This document shows, one piece after another, positions 1 through 12,004 of a stretch of DNA of 64,000 nt. Source of the DNA: Piper betle (Eukaryota > Streptophyta > Magnoliopsida > Piperales > Piperaceae); the NCBI GenBank assembly GCA_033002965.1, contig JAURVB010001786.1:1-64000 (forward strand). Reading direction: 5' to 3'. The notes below the pieces were generated by a model. That model was not told where the DNA came from. It saw nothing but the letters and a program-made list of their open reading frames with translations, and did not search any database. How positions within the stretch are numbered: position 1 is the first letter of the stretch; each line of letters begins with the position of its first letter. Made by a program: the position numbers and the translations under genes.

Positions 1-1060
1 ATCAAATAGGTCAAAGAGAAGATGATTATTCAAATCTCGTAATAACCCAACAAGTTCTAAAATAAAACTGATTCCAATCCAATTAACCATGTAACAGTGA
101 TTATTTGAAATAAAATGCGATTATTGTTTATTTTTCGATTCTAATAGGTTTAAAGCATTCCAATAGGTTTAAATCATTTTATTTCAATTAGAAATAGATT
201 ATTTTATTTAATGCTATTTGACTGTATTTTTTTATATTTTTTTGGATATATTTAATATTATTGACTCGAGTCGGGAGCGAGTCAACTTTTTATTACGAAA
301 CTGCCCGCGCTGTGGCCACCGCGTTAGGCCGCGTTATTTTTAGTTTTGGGTTGGTTAATACGTTTAACGCATGTTATTTGAATTAGAATTCGATTATTTT
401 ATTTTGTGTTATTTTACTGGATTTTTTTATATTTTTCTGGATATATTTAATGTTATTGACTCGAGTCGGGAGCGAGTCAACTTTTTATTACGAAACTGCC
501 CTTTTCATCTTCCCCGTCTCTCCCCTGTTTTTCCCCTCCCGCGCCAATCGCCGCCCACCCCCTGTGTTTTGCCGCGCCACCCCCACCGGCGGCGACCTCT
601 CCGGCGGCATCCCGTTGCTAGCTACCGACGCCGACCGGTCTTGTCGCGGCCTCGCCACCGCCTCCCTTCCTTCCCCCTCTCCCTACCCTCTCTTCCTATT
701 TCCTTCCGGGTTCGATCGAAAACCATGATTTTCACCGCAAAAATGCAATCTTTCATCAAATGCATCCAAAGGAAACCAGAGAATGCATGATGTACATCAA
801 TCCACAACTTAAAAATTGCAGGAAAACATCAAAATAACAAAAAAAGGCATGATTTTCCTCTGTTTTGTCACTAACCGAGGGGCGGGCGGTGGGCGGGCGG
901 CGCGGTGGGCGGTGGGCGGCTTTGATATTTTGCTCGACGACGACGGCGGAGACCGACCTCCCGACGGCAGTGGATGATGGTGATCGACGACGACGTTGCC
1001 GGCGGAGCTCCCAGCGGGAAACAGTGGACGAGCATCATCACCCCCGCGGCTTTCATGTAT
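1..1060. repeat. Repeat-derived intergenic DNA with a duplicated block
   Basis: No gene is supported. A block containing a Tyr/Phe-codon-like AT-rich lead-in, the motif gactcgagtcgggagcgagt and then a cgaaactgccc tail occurs twice in direct orientation, near 255-305 and 455-500, about 195 bp apart. A related gactcgag/gagtca block recurs near 29,325-29,360. From about 500 to 700 the strand is C-rich and from about 860 to 1,050 G-rich, as in the foldback elements elsewhere in the window. Open frames here are low-complexity Pro/Arg-rich translations and are not believable genes. Confidence 0.5.
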
Positions 1061-1074
1061 GTGGCGGGACTTTA

Positions 1075-1165
1075 ATCCGAGCCGTTGGATTAAATCCAAC
1101 GGCTCGAATCAAAGTGCAGCACAGCCAAGATGGCTGTGCTGCAGCACACATTCCATTTTTCCATA
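1075..1165. repeat. Palindromic terminus of a GC-rich foldback element
   Basis: Two perfect or near-perfect palindromes lie in tandem: gagccgttggat..atccaacggctc at about 1,079-1,107 and gcagcacagcca..tggctgtgctgc at about 1,117-1,145. They run directly into a short (TA)n tract near 1,162. The same ccgttggat/atccaacgg arrangement next to (TA)n is seen at the ends of the elements at 1.58-5.0 kb and 11.19-12.0 kb. I see no matching left terminus, so this looks like a solitary or truncated end. Confidence 0.55.
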
Positions 1166-1199
1166 TATATATACACATTCATTTATACATTACAAGTAA

Positions 1200-1583
1200 T
1201 TGAGGGATGGTGACAAATGTTGCCGTAAATGGCGACAATCAACATTTATAGGTAAAAATCCCGCCGTGAAGCCGCCATAATAATTTTGAAAGTAAATATT
1301 TAGTTTAAACCGGTTAAAAAGTTTGATTAATTATGTAAAACTCTGAAAATAATTAGTTTGTTTAATTCCGAAATGAATTTTAAATATTATTAATTTAATT
1401 TAATGATATTTATGTATCATTTTCAAGTTCTATTTATTATCTTTTTTATATTTTTCTATTATGAAATGTGTAAATTTATTATTGTATTTTTGTATTCTGT
1501 TATTATAAAATATATATGTATTTATGATTAATTTATTAGGACCTTTCATTTCTTAATCTTTTCGTTTTCACACACTAAATTAT
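1200..1583. other. AT-rich intergenic DNA
   Basis: I see nothing recognisable here beyond AT-rich low-complexity sequence. Confidence 0.5.
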
Positions 1584-1934
1584 GTTTACTATGCGCTATA
1601 TCAAAATACAATGCATAAGCAGCTCATGGAATTGTGACCGTTGGATCCAACGGCCCACAATCCATTTACACCCTCCCCTCGTCGCAACTTCAACGTGCCA
1701 ACATTGACTGCCCCCTGCTCGTGGCCAGGCCCCTGCCCCCGCGACGACCTCTGCCCCCGCTCCGGACAGCACCCCCCATCGCGGTCGGGCCCTTGCCACT
1801 GCCCACAGTCGCGGCTAGGATGCCCCAGCCACCACCACCCCTATCGCTGCCACCCACGGCCGTGGCCAGACCCGCTCCCCCCCACCCTCGCCACCTGCAA
1901 CGACCTCCGCCGCGGCCACCCGCCACCACTCGTG

Positions 1935-2210
1935 GCTTGAGTCGAGTCAATAAAAAATTGACTCGCCTTGACTCGAGTCAAGTAAGAAATTAACTCGGTC
2001 CCGACTCGACTCAATAAAACTTTAACGAGGTATCGACTCGAGTCAAGTTAATAAAAAAAATGCCTTGGTCTCAACTTGAGTGAAGTAAATAAAAAATTGA
2101 CTCGGTCACGACTCGAATCAAGTAAATAAAAAATTGAATCATTTCATACTCAAATAAATAAAAACTTGACTCGGTCTCTCCTTGTGTAAATAATGCATCT
2201 CAACTCGGTA
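1935..2210. repeat. Subterminal minisatellite, about 36-bp period
   Basis: Five or more degenerate units of the form gactcggtc-cgactcga-tcaagtaaataaaaaatt follow one another. A single inverted copy (gagaccgagtcaattttttgattgac) sits near 4,472-4,500 at the other end of the same transposon relic. Subterminal repeats of this kind are commonly transposase-binding sites; that role here is inference. Confidence 0.7.
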
Positions 2211-2578
2211 AATGGTTATAAAATTAAATATGCAATCAACATTTAAAAAATAATGACATTCTCTTATATATTCTGATAACATTTAAATCATCAGAAGCAA
2301 AACACACGAGATCCATCTCATTTAACTTTCTTACACATGATGAATACATGTACAAACTTTACAAAGTCGGAGCTATCAAAGTTGTTCTGCATCACTGCTT
2401 TGACATTCGCCATCATTGCACTGACGCCCCTGAATAGACTCCACGACTCCATTTTCAGATAGAATATTTTTTTGCCTACATATTTAAGAACAAAACATGG
2501 AAAATAATCACATAAAATATATATAACAAAGATCAAAACAAGGGTTGTGTTAGGTGACATTACCGGGTGACATTAGCG

Positions 2579-4070
2579 CTATGATATAATTGCAGGGCAA
2601 GTGCATTTATCATGCCCAACTTTCTGTTTATTGCAACCATGGCATAGCCTATCTTTTACCATATGGTTAAGTGCAAGTTCTTTACTACTCTTCCATCTTT
2701 TACCACTTCCTTCTGTCTTTGACTGTATCGGTGGATGTACTTGTATTCCATGATGTATTTGTATTCCATGATGCGGATCATCTACCATATCTTCTACCAC
2801 ATTTTCTACCAATTTTCCTATCTCCAAAAGTTTTTGCTTGGTGAGTTCAAATTTTTCAGATGACGAATATGCCTTTTTGGCCCATCGATTAAATATACAG
2901 TGCAATTCTCCCTAATTAGAGAATAAAGTTTTGTTGCAATCACCATGAAGTTCCACTCCATCGCCATAAAAAATAACTTCCTTTGCTATTTCAATTATCC
3001 ATCTCTTCATGATATAGAGTTCAAGAAAAATATCACCCATATTCAATCTAAGTACATATAGCAAATGTCCGCATTGAATACTTTCACTTTCCAAAAGTTA
3101 ACAACTATATGTCCATCTACTGTTAGTTCCTCTGTAAGTAACACGTGCAACAAACTCTTTATTATTTCTACAATATGTTACATCATAATATTCAACATCC
3201 TCCCCATCTAATTTCTTATGAGATGAGCAACAAACCATACTGTATTGTAGTTGTTCTTGAAACTTATAAAACACTTTTCGAGTATAAACCTTTGTCATCT
3301 TACATTCCATGATGAACGGGGTGACCAATTTGGGGTTTTTATATAAATTTTCATATGATTCTTTTGCCTCGTTCAATCTCTATCTTTTGATAGATCTCTT
3401 ATATCTATATATAAACTTAATAAGGCTATTTTTTTTGTTCACATACCTTAAGTAAAATGAGTTTTGAGATTCACTTCGTTGCGAACTTCTTAGACCAGCA
3501 AAAAATATACCTTTAATATATATAGGCACCCAAACATGACGAATTGTATATATGGATTTCAACCACTCATTTCCTCCATGCAATTGTCTTTCATTATTTC
3601 ACTTCATTGTGATTCAAAATCTTCTTTGTTTTCAGCACCATAAGTCAAAATCTTCATGGTGAGAAATTGAGTTTTTTATGGTGTAAGGAGTGCATGCCTA
3701 TGTCCTTCGAAATGCATGATATTCCATGTGCCCTCTTTATTATTAGTTACCCTGATGCGTGCTTAATAATCTTCTCTAATTATAGGATGAATTCTCTTTT
3801 TTCCTTTGTGGGGGATTTCTCTTTGTCGTTTATCTTCTCTTAAATATCCTTTAGAACACACAAACAATTGTGACCATAACTCTTTTGTTCTCCTATAATA
3901 ATTTGTACTATATTTACATGTACCAAATCTGGTCATTTTTGAATAACTACTATATAAGTTGAATGCATCGTCCAAACAATCAAATTACATTCCAACCTTT
4001 AGGTTGAACTCATCTTCTACAATCGGATAGAATGTTGTCATATATTGGCCTAATTCTTCTTCGTCATATA
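2579..4070 (-). pseudogene. FAR1-related (FRS-like) transposase, degraded and internally deleted
   Basis: Minus-strand remnants occur in FAR1-family order. The N-terminal FAR1 DNA-binding region (about 4,020-3,763) shows DDAFNLYSSYSK then QLFVCSKGYLREDKRQRE. The post-catalytic region (about 3,583-3,380) shows NEWLKSIYTIRHVWVPIYIKG, then FFAGLRSSQRSESQNSFY. A further part (3,376-3,098) matches the KVFYKFQEQL region. The SWIM-type zinc finger (about 3,090-2,940) shows FESESIQCGHLLYVL and IMKRW, and the tail (2,905-2,579) has RWAKKAYSS and a CHGCNKQKVGHDKC zinc knuckle. Only about 180 bp separate the DNA-binding and post-catalytic parts, so the DDE catalytic core is missing. In-frame stops and frame changes separate all parts. 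It cannot make a working protein. Confidence 0.82.
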
Positions 4071-5009
4071 CTTTATCGTGAAGATTGTGTATTCTTAAAA
4101 ATATATATAAAATCTAAGAATATTTTCAATTAAAATAGACGCACTAAATATTTTTTAATTAAGTCAAAGGCTTAACTCTTACCTGATTCTTGTATTCAGC
4201 TGGATTTGTTCTTTGCTGACAGATGTGATTCTGGCTACCTTGACTCCACTCACAAATATTTTTAACTTGAAAATATACTTTTTGAAACATAAGTACAATA
4301 AATCAAGGCAACAATTATGTCGTCAACAATTTTTATTTTCATTGGGTAGAAAAATTAAATGTTTTATTTAATCAGATGATTATAAATGTTGCCACTGAAG
4401 CCTAAAAAAAATTCAACATTAAAATAACACACCCTTGTGCGTCGAGTTTGGCATGTTAGGGCATCCAGGAGTGGAGACCGAGTCAATTTTTTGATTGACA
4501 CGAGTTGGGACCGACGTGGCAGGTGGCGCTAGGGGGCCGCACTGGAGGTTGTCCCAGGAGGTGGCGGGGGGCAGTTGGGGGGGGCGCATGTGGGCAGCGG
4601 CACGAGGGAGGCGAGGGGCCGGGGCGGTGGGGGAGGGTGTGAGGCAGTGGTACGGGGAGGAGCCGTGGGTGGTTGGGAGAGGGCCCGGGGGGGGGGTGTC
4701 GGGGGCAAAGGGGGGCGAGCAGGGTGTCGCGGAGGGTGCCGGGGGGATGGGTGGTAGGGGCTGCCCGGGGGCAGCGTTTTATAGGGTAGGATGGCAGGAG
4801 CTGGGTGGGCAGGGAGGGTGGGAGGTGAGAGCATGGGAGGGCGGGAGCTAGGAGCACAGGAGGAAGGAGGGCGGGAGGTGGGAGTGGGCGAAGCTGCCGA
4901 CGACAGAGGGGGTGCAAATAGATTGTGGGCCGTTGGATCTGGATCTAGCGGCCACAATTCCGTGAACTGCTTATGCACGGCATTTGATGCAGCACATAGT
5001 AGCTTCGGC

Positions 5010-5058
<49 letters not shown>
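5010..5058. repeat. (TA)n microsatellite
   Basis: About 48 bp of almost pure TA dinucleotide directly abut the right terminus of the FAR1-type element. Confidence 0.95.
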
Positions 5059-5066
<8 letters not shown>

Positions 5067-5247
5067 CCTTCTCAATATAGAAAGGGGAACTAATGTAAAA
5101 CAACCACTTTTGCTGAGTTTTTTAATATGGTTGTTAGTTTTGAAGTTTGTCAAAATTTATCATTTAAGTTGGTTACAAGTCGGCATATCTGTACTTCTAA
5201 CCATACTTATACTTTGAAGAGAATATTTTCTTATATTAAATTATTAT

Positions 5248-5890
5248 TAGACTTACTTTGATTTAGTGGTCATGGGTTACCATATTTGCCATGCACACTT
5301 ATATATATATATGTGTGTGCTTTTCTTTATTAATAGACTTCTAGTTTGATTTAGTGGTTATGGGTTACCATGTTGGGCCATGCAACCCTTATATGCATGC
5401 GTATGTGTGTCGTTCTGTATGATCCTATACATGCATATGTGTGTCATTCAGTATGATCCTAATAGAATGAATATTTTTTGTATGATCCTAGTAGAATAAG
5501 CAAATTCCAGTACATGCATATGTTTGTGTATTATACAAACATGTTATTGTCGACTAGATTTCGGTACACGTATATATTTGTGTATGATACAAGCATGACA
5601 TATATATGTTTGTGTATGATACGAGCACGTCAACGTCGATTAGATTCCGGTATATTTTTATGTTTATGACACATTATATGATTTGTTTAGTTGTCTAGAC
5701 TGCACATAGTGTTATTGTGTGTTGTGGCACGGTCTGTAGGATTATATATGTAAGTATAATTTTAGTTGGTTGTTGAGTGGTTCCAACATATACCCTTGGA
5801 ATCCGTTTCCGTAAAATATGTAAGTATAATTTTAGTTTGTTGTTGAGTGGTTCCGAAATATGCCCTTGAAATCTGTTTTCATGAAATTTG
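5248..5890. repeat. Cluster of short direct duplications and (TG/TA)-rich subrepeats
   Basis: Three structures are visible. A block with gatttagtgg..atgggttaccat is duplicated (about 5,258-5,310 and 5,346-5,400). Between 5,400 and 5,660 units around tacatgcatatgtgtgt and gtcgactagatttcggtaca repeat. A 71-bp unit, atatgtaagtataatttta.. to ..gaaat, is tandemly duplicated at about 5,745-5,815 and 5,816-5,886. The middle part resembles, in inverse orientation, the minisatellite at 32.3-32.5 kb, so it is probably an LTR fragment. Confidence 0.65.
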
Positions 5891-5899
5891 TACAATAAT

Positions 5900-7250
5900 T
5901 AAATTATTAACTTTACAAATTTTTAAAATCACATTTTTGTCAGCAACTAGACCCAAAAATTAGAATGTTACAAATTACCTATATGCATATATTATATGTA
6001 AGTTTAGATATTTTTACAACCACAAATTCTGTTTCCATAATAATGTACTAGTTAGCTTGCTCATTCATGTTTTAGTTATTTTCGATAAATCGTTCATTAG
6101 ATAAAGTCCACGATGAATTGCTCATATTTAGGTGTCTTCAACTTTTTTAAAAGCATTAAATATATTTTATTGTCAATATTCTTTTTCCATGACATTTGTT
6201 TTTCAATTAAATTTTATCGGGGAGAGGTCAGTAATGATCATCAGCTGTATGAAGGTTGACATGACCAACTTGTGTCTGGGATTTAATAACGTATCAAAGG
6301 GTGTGAGCACATTTCTTATTGAAATTTAAAAATATTAAACGTGTGTGTAATTATACGAATCATAGTTTTAAGTACTGTAATTATAACACTTAATATAGAT
6401 ATATTTAGTTCAACTGGATCAAACAAAGTTAAATTATATTTTATTATAATTATAAATAAAATATTATATTAAATATTTAAAAATATATTTTATCATTATT
6501 ATTTTATTAAATATCAGTTAAAATACCAAAATTTTTAACAAAAAATTGAATTTATGAAAATTTCATACTAAGAAATTGAATATTGATTAAATTGGACCAA
6601 AAGCTTCAATTGTACAGAGATTATAAAGGGGAAAACGATATATCATGTACAATCAGGTAGTACGATACGATATTTAAAATTGTAATATGAATAATTTTAA
6701 TATTTGAACCCGTAAATAATTAAAAAATAAAGCTTCTGGATCATATCTGTATTTGATAAAATTTAAACTTTGGATGATGAAATTGGAAAGATAGAATTGA
6801 GGTCAAGCAACTTCTTTCATCATCTTTCGTCTTCATTTTATTTTATTTTATTTTTAATGTTCCAGTGCCGTCCGAGCTTATTTTCATCGCACTAGACTGG
6901 ACATGATAGATATTTATGTCTATCATGTTTGACATTAGTCGAGATGAACATGAAATTTGAGCCGGGTCTTAACAACGACGAAACCCTGATTTTTTCTTAT
7001 TTGACACATGCATTCTTTTATCATTTAATGATAAGTTAAAAATTATTTATTTATAGAAAATTAATCATCTTGAATTCCCGTTAATTAGCAGTTGAGTTAA
7101 GACTTAATACAAAATACAACTAAATGAATTTATTGTGTGAATATTTTATTAATTATTTATATACGTATACATGTTGATTTTATAGGGTGGCTTTTAATTG
7201 CATTTTTAGGGAAGACTGTCTATTTTATTTTACAAATTTTTTCAATTTTA
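5900..7250. other. AT-rich intergenic DNA
   Basis: No gene, RNA or clear repeat is supported. Short open frames have no recognisable domain and biased AT-driven composition. Confidence 0.5.
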
Positions 7251-7299
7251 TCATAGGTATTTTAGTATATAAATTGGTTGTCATGTCACCAATGTAGTA

Positions 7300-7465
7300 G
7301 CATGTTATGTTTATTTTTGTGGATTCATCTATGCATATCGATAAACATCTTTCATTTCGAGAAGTCAAAAGTAGATCCGCAAGGATTAGGTTTGGGTTAG
7401 CCGACCTAACCAAGACCGATGACATTCCCATTCAATTCACAAGTATAAATCTGATTTGGCCGTGT
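7300..7465. repeat. Dispersed LTR-like repeat, copy 1
   Basis: About 150 bp containing ctatgcat..agatccgca..gggttagccgacctaa..gatgacat..tgttaca align with about 32,905-33,050 (ctatgcat..agatccgcacgagttgggttt..gacctaat..catgacat..tgttatg). The shared tgttaca-type end suggests a retrotransposon LTR fragment. No coding content. Confidence 0.55.
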
Positions 7466-7612
7466 TACAGTTTTGATATTAAAGCGAACATTCAGTCAGT
7501 TCAGTTGGAAGATATTTTTATACGTGATGTGTGTGCAAATATTGCTCCAACTCCCGCTAACAAGTATATATCTATATCCTTGTTGTCTTTGATTTACAAG
7601 GTTTTTAAACTT

Positions 7613-7614
<2 letters not shown>

Positions 7615-7645
<31 letters not shown>
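7615..7645. repeat. (TA)n microsatellite
   Basis: About 30 bp of TA dinucleotides with no foldback terminus on either side. Confidence 0.9.
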
Positions 7646-7647
<2 letters not shown>

Positions 7648-7649
7648 GA

Positions 7650-9175
7650 ATAAAGATTTTTAAAACCAATCAAATTTATTATAGTATTTTAGAATACCAC
7701 TAAACATACCGAGGTACTCCTTTGTAGACTTGAATGCTGTGAACGATAGATTAATTATATAACAAAATCGTATATTAGATATATTAGATATTATTGAGAT
7801 TTTGGATTGAACATGTCCTAGTTTTTTTTCTTCAAAGCAAGCCATATTTACATTAACTTTGCAAAAACTGTTGACAGAGACTCTGAGTATAATACAAACG
7901 CTTCAAACTTTCTAATCTAGCGAACTTATTTGCCAAAATATATATCGTGGGCAGATTTGTTTGGACATTATACCAAAATTACATGAGGATGGGGCGGCAT
8001 CAGCACTATATAATTTTTAAAAATAAAAATTTGGACTTGCCTTCTAGATTAAAATTAACCTAAAGTTGCTTGGGAAAAAAAGTTAACCAAAAGTTGATTT
8101 AGAGTCACTTTATATTAATTTATCAAAAAAATAAAAAATATAATCAAGGCGACGTGGCCATGATGATTAAGAAGCGCATATATGAATTTGGTAAATGACA
8201 CAAAATGGTAAAGTGATGTTCCCAATACAGTCGAAATGATAGAGTATCTGTAACGAGGCACCTAAAGAGGTTGATTGAGCAGTTGATTGAGCGAGTCGGA
8301 TCGAGTTCAATCAACTTATTAATAGCCCACTTGTTTGTCTTCTAATTATAAGTGAAATCAAATTATGAAAATTTGAAACTAATTTATTTCTATTTTTTCT
8401 ACATAATTTATAATTTTTTAAAAAATAAATAGTTTATCCACTATAATTTATTAAATGACAAATAGGCTATTTTTCTATAGAGCTATTATATGATTATATT
8501 ATGATCATCATTATGATGCTAGTTTATTCATAGTTATTATTATTATTATTATTTTAAAATTTTATGTAAATAAATATTATATATTAAATATAAAATTTAT
8601 ATAAGCATATACTTAAGATAGCGGGTTGGGTAAACACATTGGGCATATGTACTTGCTTGACTAAAATTCGAACCAGCTAAAATAAAAATAATATTAGATA
8701 TACAATTTAGTAGATATTTTAGTATTGGTATACAATTTAGTAGTCACATTGGGCATATTAATAAATGTAACTCCCAAATAGACATGATTTATTAAGAGTG
8801 TAAGTTATGAGGATTAGATTTGTTATATCATATGCTACTACAAAAATACATTGTAGCAGTTCTCTAATTTGTATAAATTACTATAATTGGGGGAATTTAA
8901 TTACTTGTTACAATTAATTTTTTTACTTGTTACTTTGAGCCAATAAGAATGCTATACAACGGATTTGTTGTAGCACTTGTTGCAAGTAGGTTATGTAGCT
9001 TTCTAGTGGGTTTATTGTCTCTTGCCCCTCTTTATATTACAATAATTACATTAGTTGGACTATAAACTTATTGAGTTATACTAAGTGAGGGGTTACATTG
9101 ACCAACTAATAAAAATAAATATTTGACTAAATATAATTTTTATAGTATCATAATACGACAAAATTTGATTCAAAT
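7650..9175. other. AT-rich intergenic DNA
   Basis: I see no gene or named repeat. A short (TTA)n run occurs near 8,535-8,553. Confidence 0.5.
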
Positions 9176-9433
9176 TAAATCGAGACAAAAATATTTAATA
9201 AATCCATATTATTGATTTGATTGAACTATTAACAATGCCCAGTGCCAAGTCAAAAAGAAAGTTCAATGAGAATAAAATCGAGTCAAAAATATTGAATGAA
9301 TCCATATGAATTTGATGGAGCTACTAATTAATGTCTTGATTATGCTAAGTGCCAAGTCAGAAAGAAAATTCAATTCAATCGAGTAAAAAATATTGAATGA
9401 ATTCATATTAATTTGATCGAGCCATTAGCTCCT
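9176..9433. repeat. Tandem repeat, about 100-bp unit, 2.5 copies
   Basis: Units begin aaatcgagacaaaaatatt, aaatcgagtcaaaaatattg and aatcgagtaaaaaatattg at about 9,176, 9,273 and 9,378. Each continues with a tccatat..ttgat..gag/gaa stretch, and the first two also share agtgccaagtcaaaaagaaa-type sequence. Confidence 0.8.
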
Positions 9434-9439
9434 TAATTA

Positions 9440-9970
9440 ATCAATTAATTAACCATCCCTACCCTCAAAACAAAACAGACCGGGTGGCAAGACAAAAATG
9501 TGCATATCCGATCACCCCTCCCAACAAAGACAAAAAGATGAACCAGATCCAAGATCTCGCCTAAGTCCGAACCATCCCAAATTTGATCGTCTCCCCCAAC
9601 TGACCAAGTCCACCACGCCAGAAGGGAGCCGAACCCTAGACAAACACAATCATCCATCTCGCCGGCTGTCCACCAGGTCGGTCTCCTCCTCCTCTCCAAT
9701 GGCGGGCCTTGACGTTGGGGGGACCGTTTCTTTGTCTGTAACCGATTTCACAGTTTTTTTTTTGATTATTGGTCCTATAAGTTTCCTTTGTCCACCCCGT
9801 TCGGGAAGTTTACCGCTTGGAACTAATTAAGTAGATATTGTTGATTAAATGCAATGTAGCTTAGAAAATTTGATAAGAATTGATATGTATGATTTGATGT
9901 GATGAGTTCTTTTATGTGAGTGTGATATAGGATATGTGAATGTATCATAGTGAGTGTTTACTTTTAATTT
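9440..9970. other. Unassigned intergenic DNA, moderately GC-rich
   Basis: Open frames on both strands between 9,445 and 9,830 show no recognisable domain. Nothing can be assigned. Confidence 0.4.
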
Positions 9971-9976
9971 TGATGT

Positions 9977-10580
9977 GTAGGTACAGAGTAGGAGTTCGTC
10001 GCCTAGGCGTGTGAATATGATTAGAGCTTCTACTTGGTCTGTTTAGGACTTACTTTTAGTTTGACTCCTTTACTTTATCATGATTTGTTTTTAAAAGGGC
10101 TGCATACATGTCGAATGGTAGATTTATCGCATCCCACTACACACAGACCATTTAGTTGCACAGATTTTTAGATTAATTACCTTCAAAGATGAGATCCTTC
10201 GAATTTATTTTTAAAAACTTAGATCCAGATCATGATGTCTTCGGCCTACTATATTACAATCCCTACCTAGGCATATGTACATGTAGTTTTCTCGAGTTTT
10301 CCAGCGAAATATGAGACAAGGGAAAACAGGGAACCACACTATGTGAACAGGCACATGCCAGTTGAAGCGGGCTCTAGCTTAGTGAGCGGGTAGTTCCATT
10401 CTCGAGGGATCCTAACAACTTTAGCTTTGAGTTCCTCAAACCATAAGAAGTGTAGATAATTACAGGTATTATAATGTAGTGCATGTCTAGAATAGTGGTT
10501 TCAAAAAGGCACATGCCTCAGAGTACTTGACTTTTGTGCTGAGGGCCAAGAGTGATACGAAAGATGTAGAGGACTGAAGG
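9977..10580. repeat. Dispersed LTR-like repeat, copy A
   Basis: This stretch is collinear with about 31,345-31,900. Shared blocks in order include gatgtgtaggtac-gagtagga, agcttctac, tgtttaggact, gggctct..ttagtgagcgg, gttccatt, gagttcctca and a terminal aaggccaag/aaggccagg. Identity is patchy, so the copies are old. Order and lack of coding potential suit LTR or non-coding retrotransposon sequence; family assignment is inference. Confidence 0.6.
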
Positions 10581-10599
10581 AACATAAATTGATTTTCCT

Positions 10600-11148
10600 G
10601 TGTAAAGGATAGTTTTAAAGTTGCCAAAGAATGAGATGAGATAGAATGAGACGCTGTCGAGCCGAGGCCAATGACTCTTAATTAGCGCCCCTATAAGAGA
10701 TTCTATGAAGAAATATATGAATATTTTCATTTAATAAGAGAGTCATCTCTCTCATGCTAATATGCTTATTAGTTATTTCAGGACCAGTATCACTCGTAAT
10801 TATCGTTTTTCTATTATCTATGTAGGTGAGAATCTGGACGATTGAGGGTTGTCAGGAATGCAGAGGAGCAACAATGTACTATGCACATATGTACTTGCAG
10901 AATGGAATGGATATTGTTGAGTGATGAATTGTTGTGAATGATGCTAATTGAATGTTATGAGATTTTTATTGCATGAAATGACGAGTGAATTTGATGAAAT
11001 GTTTTGCATATGATTAAAAATTGTGAATAGAACTGAACAAGTTGAGGAACGGAGTGGAGACTCGGCTTAGAAGATCCAAATTAATAGAATGGAAATGTTG
11101 TAAGAAAATATTGTATGTTTGCTGTGTTTTTCATTTTTTTTGTGTGGA
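10600..11148. other. Intergenic DNA left of the foldback element
   Basis: No gene or clear repeat is seen between the LTR-like repeat and the (TA)n tract. Confidence 0.4.
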
Positions 11149-11196
<48 letters not shown>

Positions 11197-12004
11197 CTAC
11201 TGCAATGCGCTGCAGCCCTTTTGCAGCGCATTACAACGCATGGCCCGTGGGCCGTTGGATGAAAATCCAATGGCCCACGGGCCTCAAATCCACAGCCCCA
11301 CCTGCCGACCCGCCTAACCCGTTCGACCCGCCCGCACGCCCGAACCCGCCGCCTGCCCAACCCCGCCCACCACCCTGCAACCAACCACCCTGTCGTGGCT
11401 CCCCCGGCAAGCACCGCCCGCCCGCCGCCCTACGATCGACCCCCCCTGTCATGGCTCCCCCAGACAGCACCGCTCGCCCGACCCTGTCGCCCCGACCCCA
11501 CCTGCGGCCTTGCGCCTGGCCCCCCACCACGACTGACCAACCCCACCACCCCGCCGCAGCTCGCCTGCCCGCCCGCCCAACCTTGTCTGCGGCCCTGCGC
11601 CCGGCCCCCCACCACGGCCGACCAACCCCACCACCCCGCCGTGGCCCGCCTGCCCCAAGCCGTGGCAACCCCCGCCCCCCTGCTGTGGCCCCGACCGCGT
11701 AGAAGGGGCGGGCGCCTTGGGGGGCCACGACTGGGTGGTGGGGTTGGTCGGTCGCGGGCGGGGTTGGGCGGACGGCGCTTGCCAGGGAAGCCACGGCAGG
11801 GGGGTCGGTTGCAAGGCAGAAGCGCGGTCGGGCGGGCGGCACTGTCGGGCAGGCGGTGTTAGGCGAGCTGCGGGTTCGGGCGTGCGGGCAGATCAGACAG
11901 GTTAGGCGGGTTGGGCTGTAGACTTGAGGCCCATGGGGCATTGGATTTTCACCCAACGGCCCACGAGTTGTGCGCTGCAAAAAAATTGCAGTACATTGCA
12001 GCAT

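Larger units (their letters stand above)
1584..5003 (-). mobile_element. FAR1/FRS-type (MULE-like) DNA transposon relic with long TIRs
   Basis: The two ends are inverted copies of each other over roughly 100 bp: about 1,584-1,680 reads tactatgcgct..atgcataagcag..attgtg..ccgttggat..ccaacggcccacaat, and about 4,905-5,003 is its diverged reverse complement. Inside each TIR lies GC-rich sequence (C-rich 1,690-1,930, G-rich 4,500-4,910) and a gactcgagtc-type subterminal repeat. The middle carries broken minus-strand coding remnants of a FAR1-related protein. The right end abuts a (TA)n microsatellite. Known: FAR1/FHY3 proteins are domesticated from MULE transposases. Inferred: this is a decayed element that once encoded such a transposase. 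Exact termini and target duplication are uncertain. Confidence 0.75.

Noticed and set aside
4483..4978. Pro-rich minus-strand and Gly/Arg-rich plus-strand open frames
   Set aside because: Low-complexity G-rich arm of the FAR1-type element; composition alone keeps the frames open.
11231..12004. Long Pro-, Gly- and Arg-rich open frames on both strands
   Set aside because: They are translations of the GC-rich arms of the foldback element; several frames are open at once, there is no domain, and the sequence is self-complementary.
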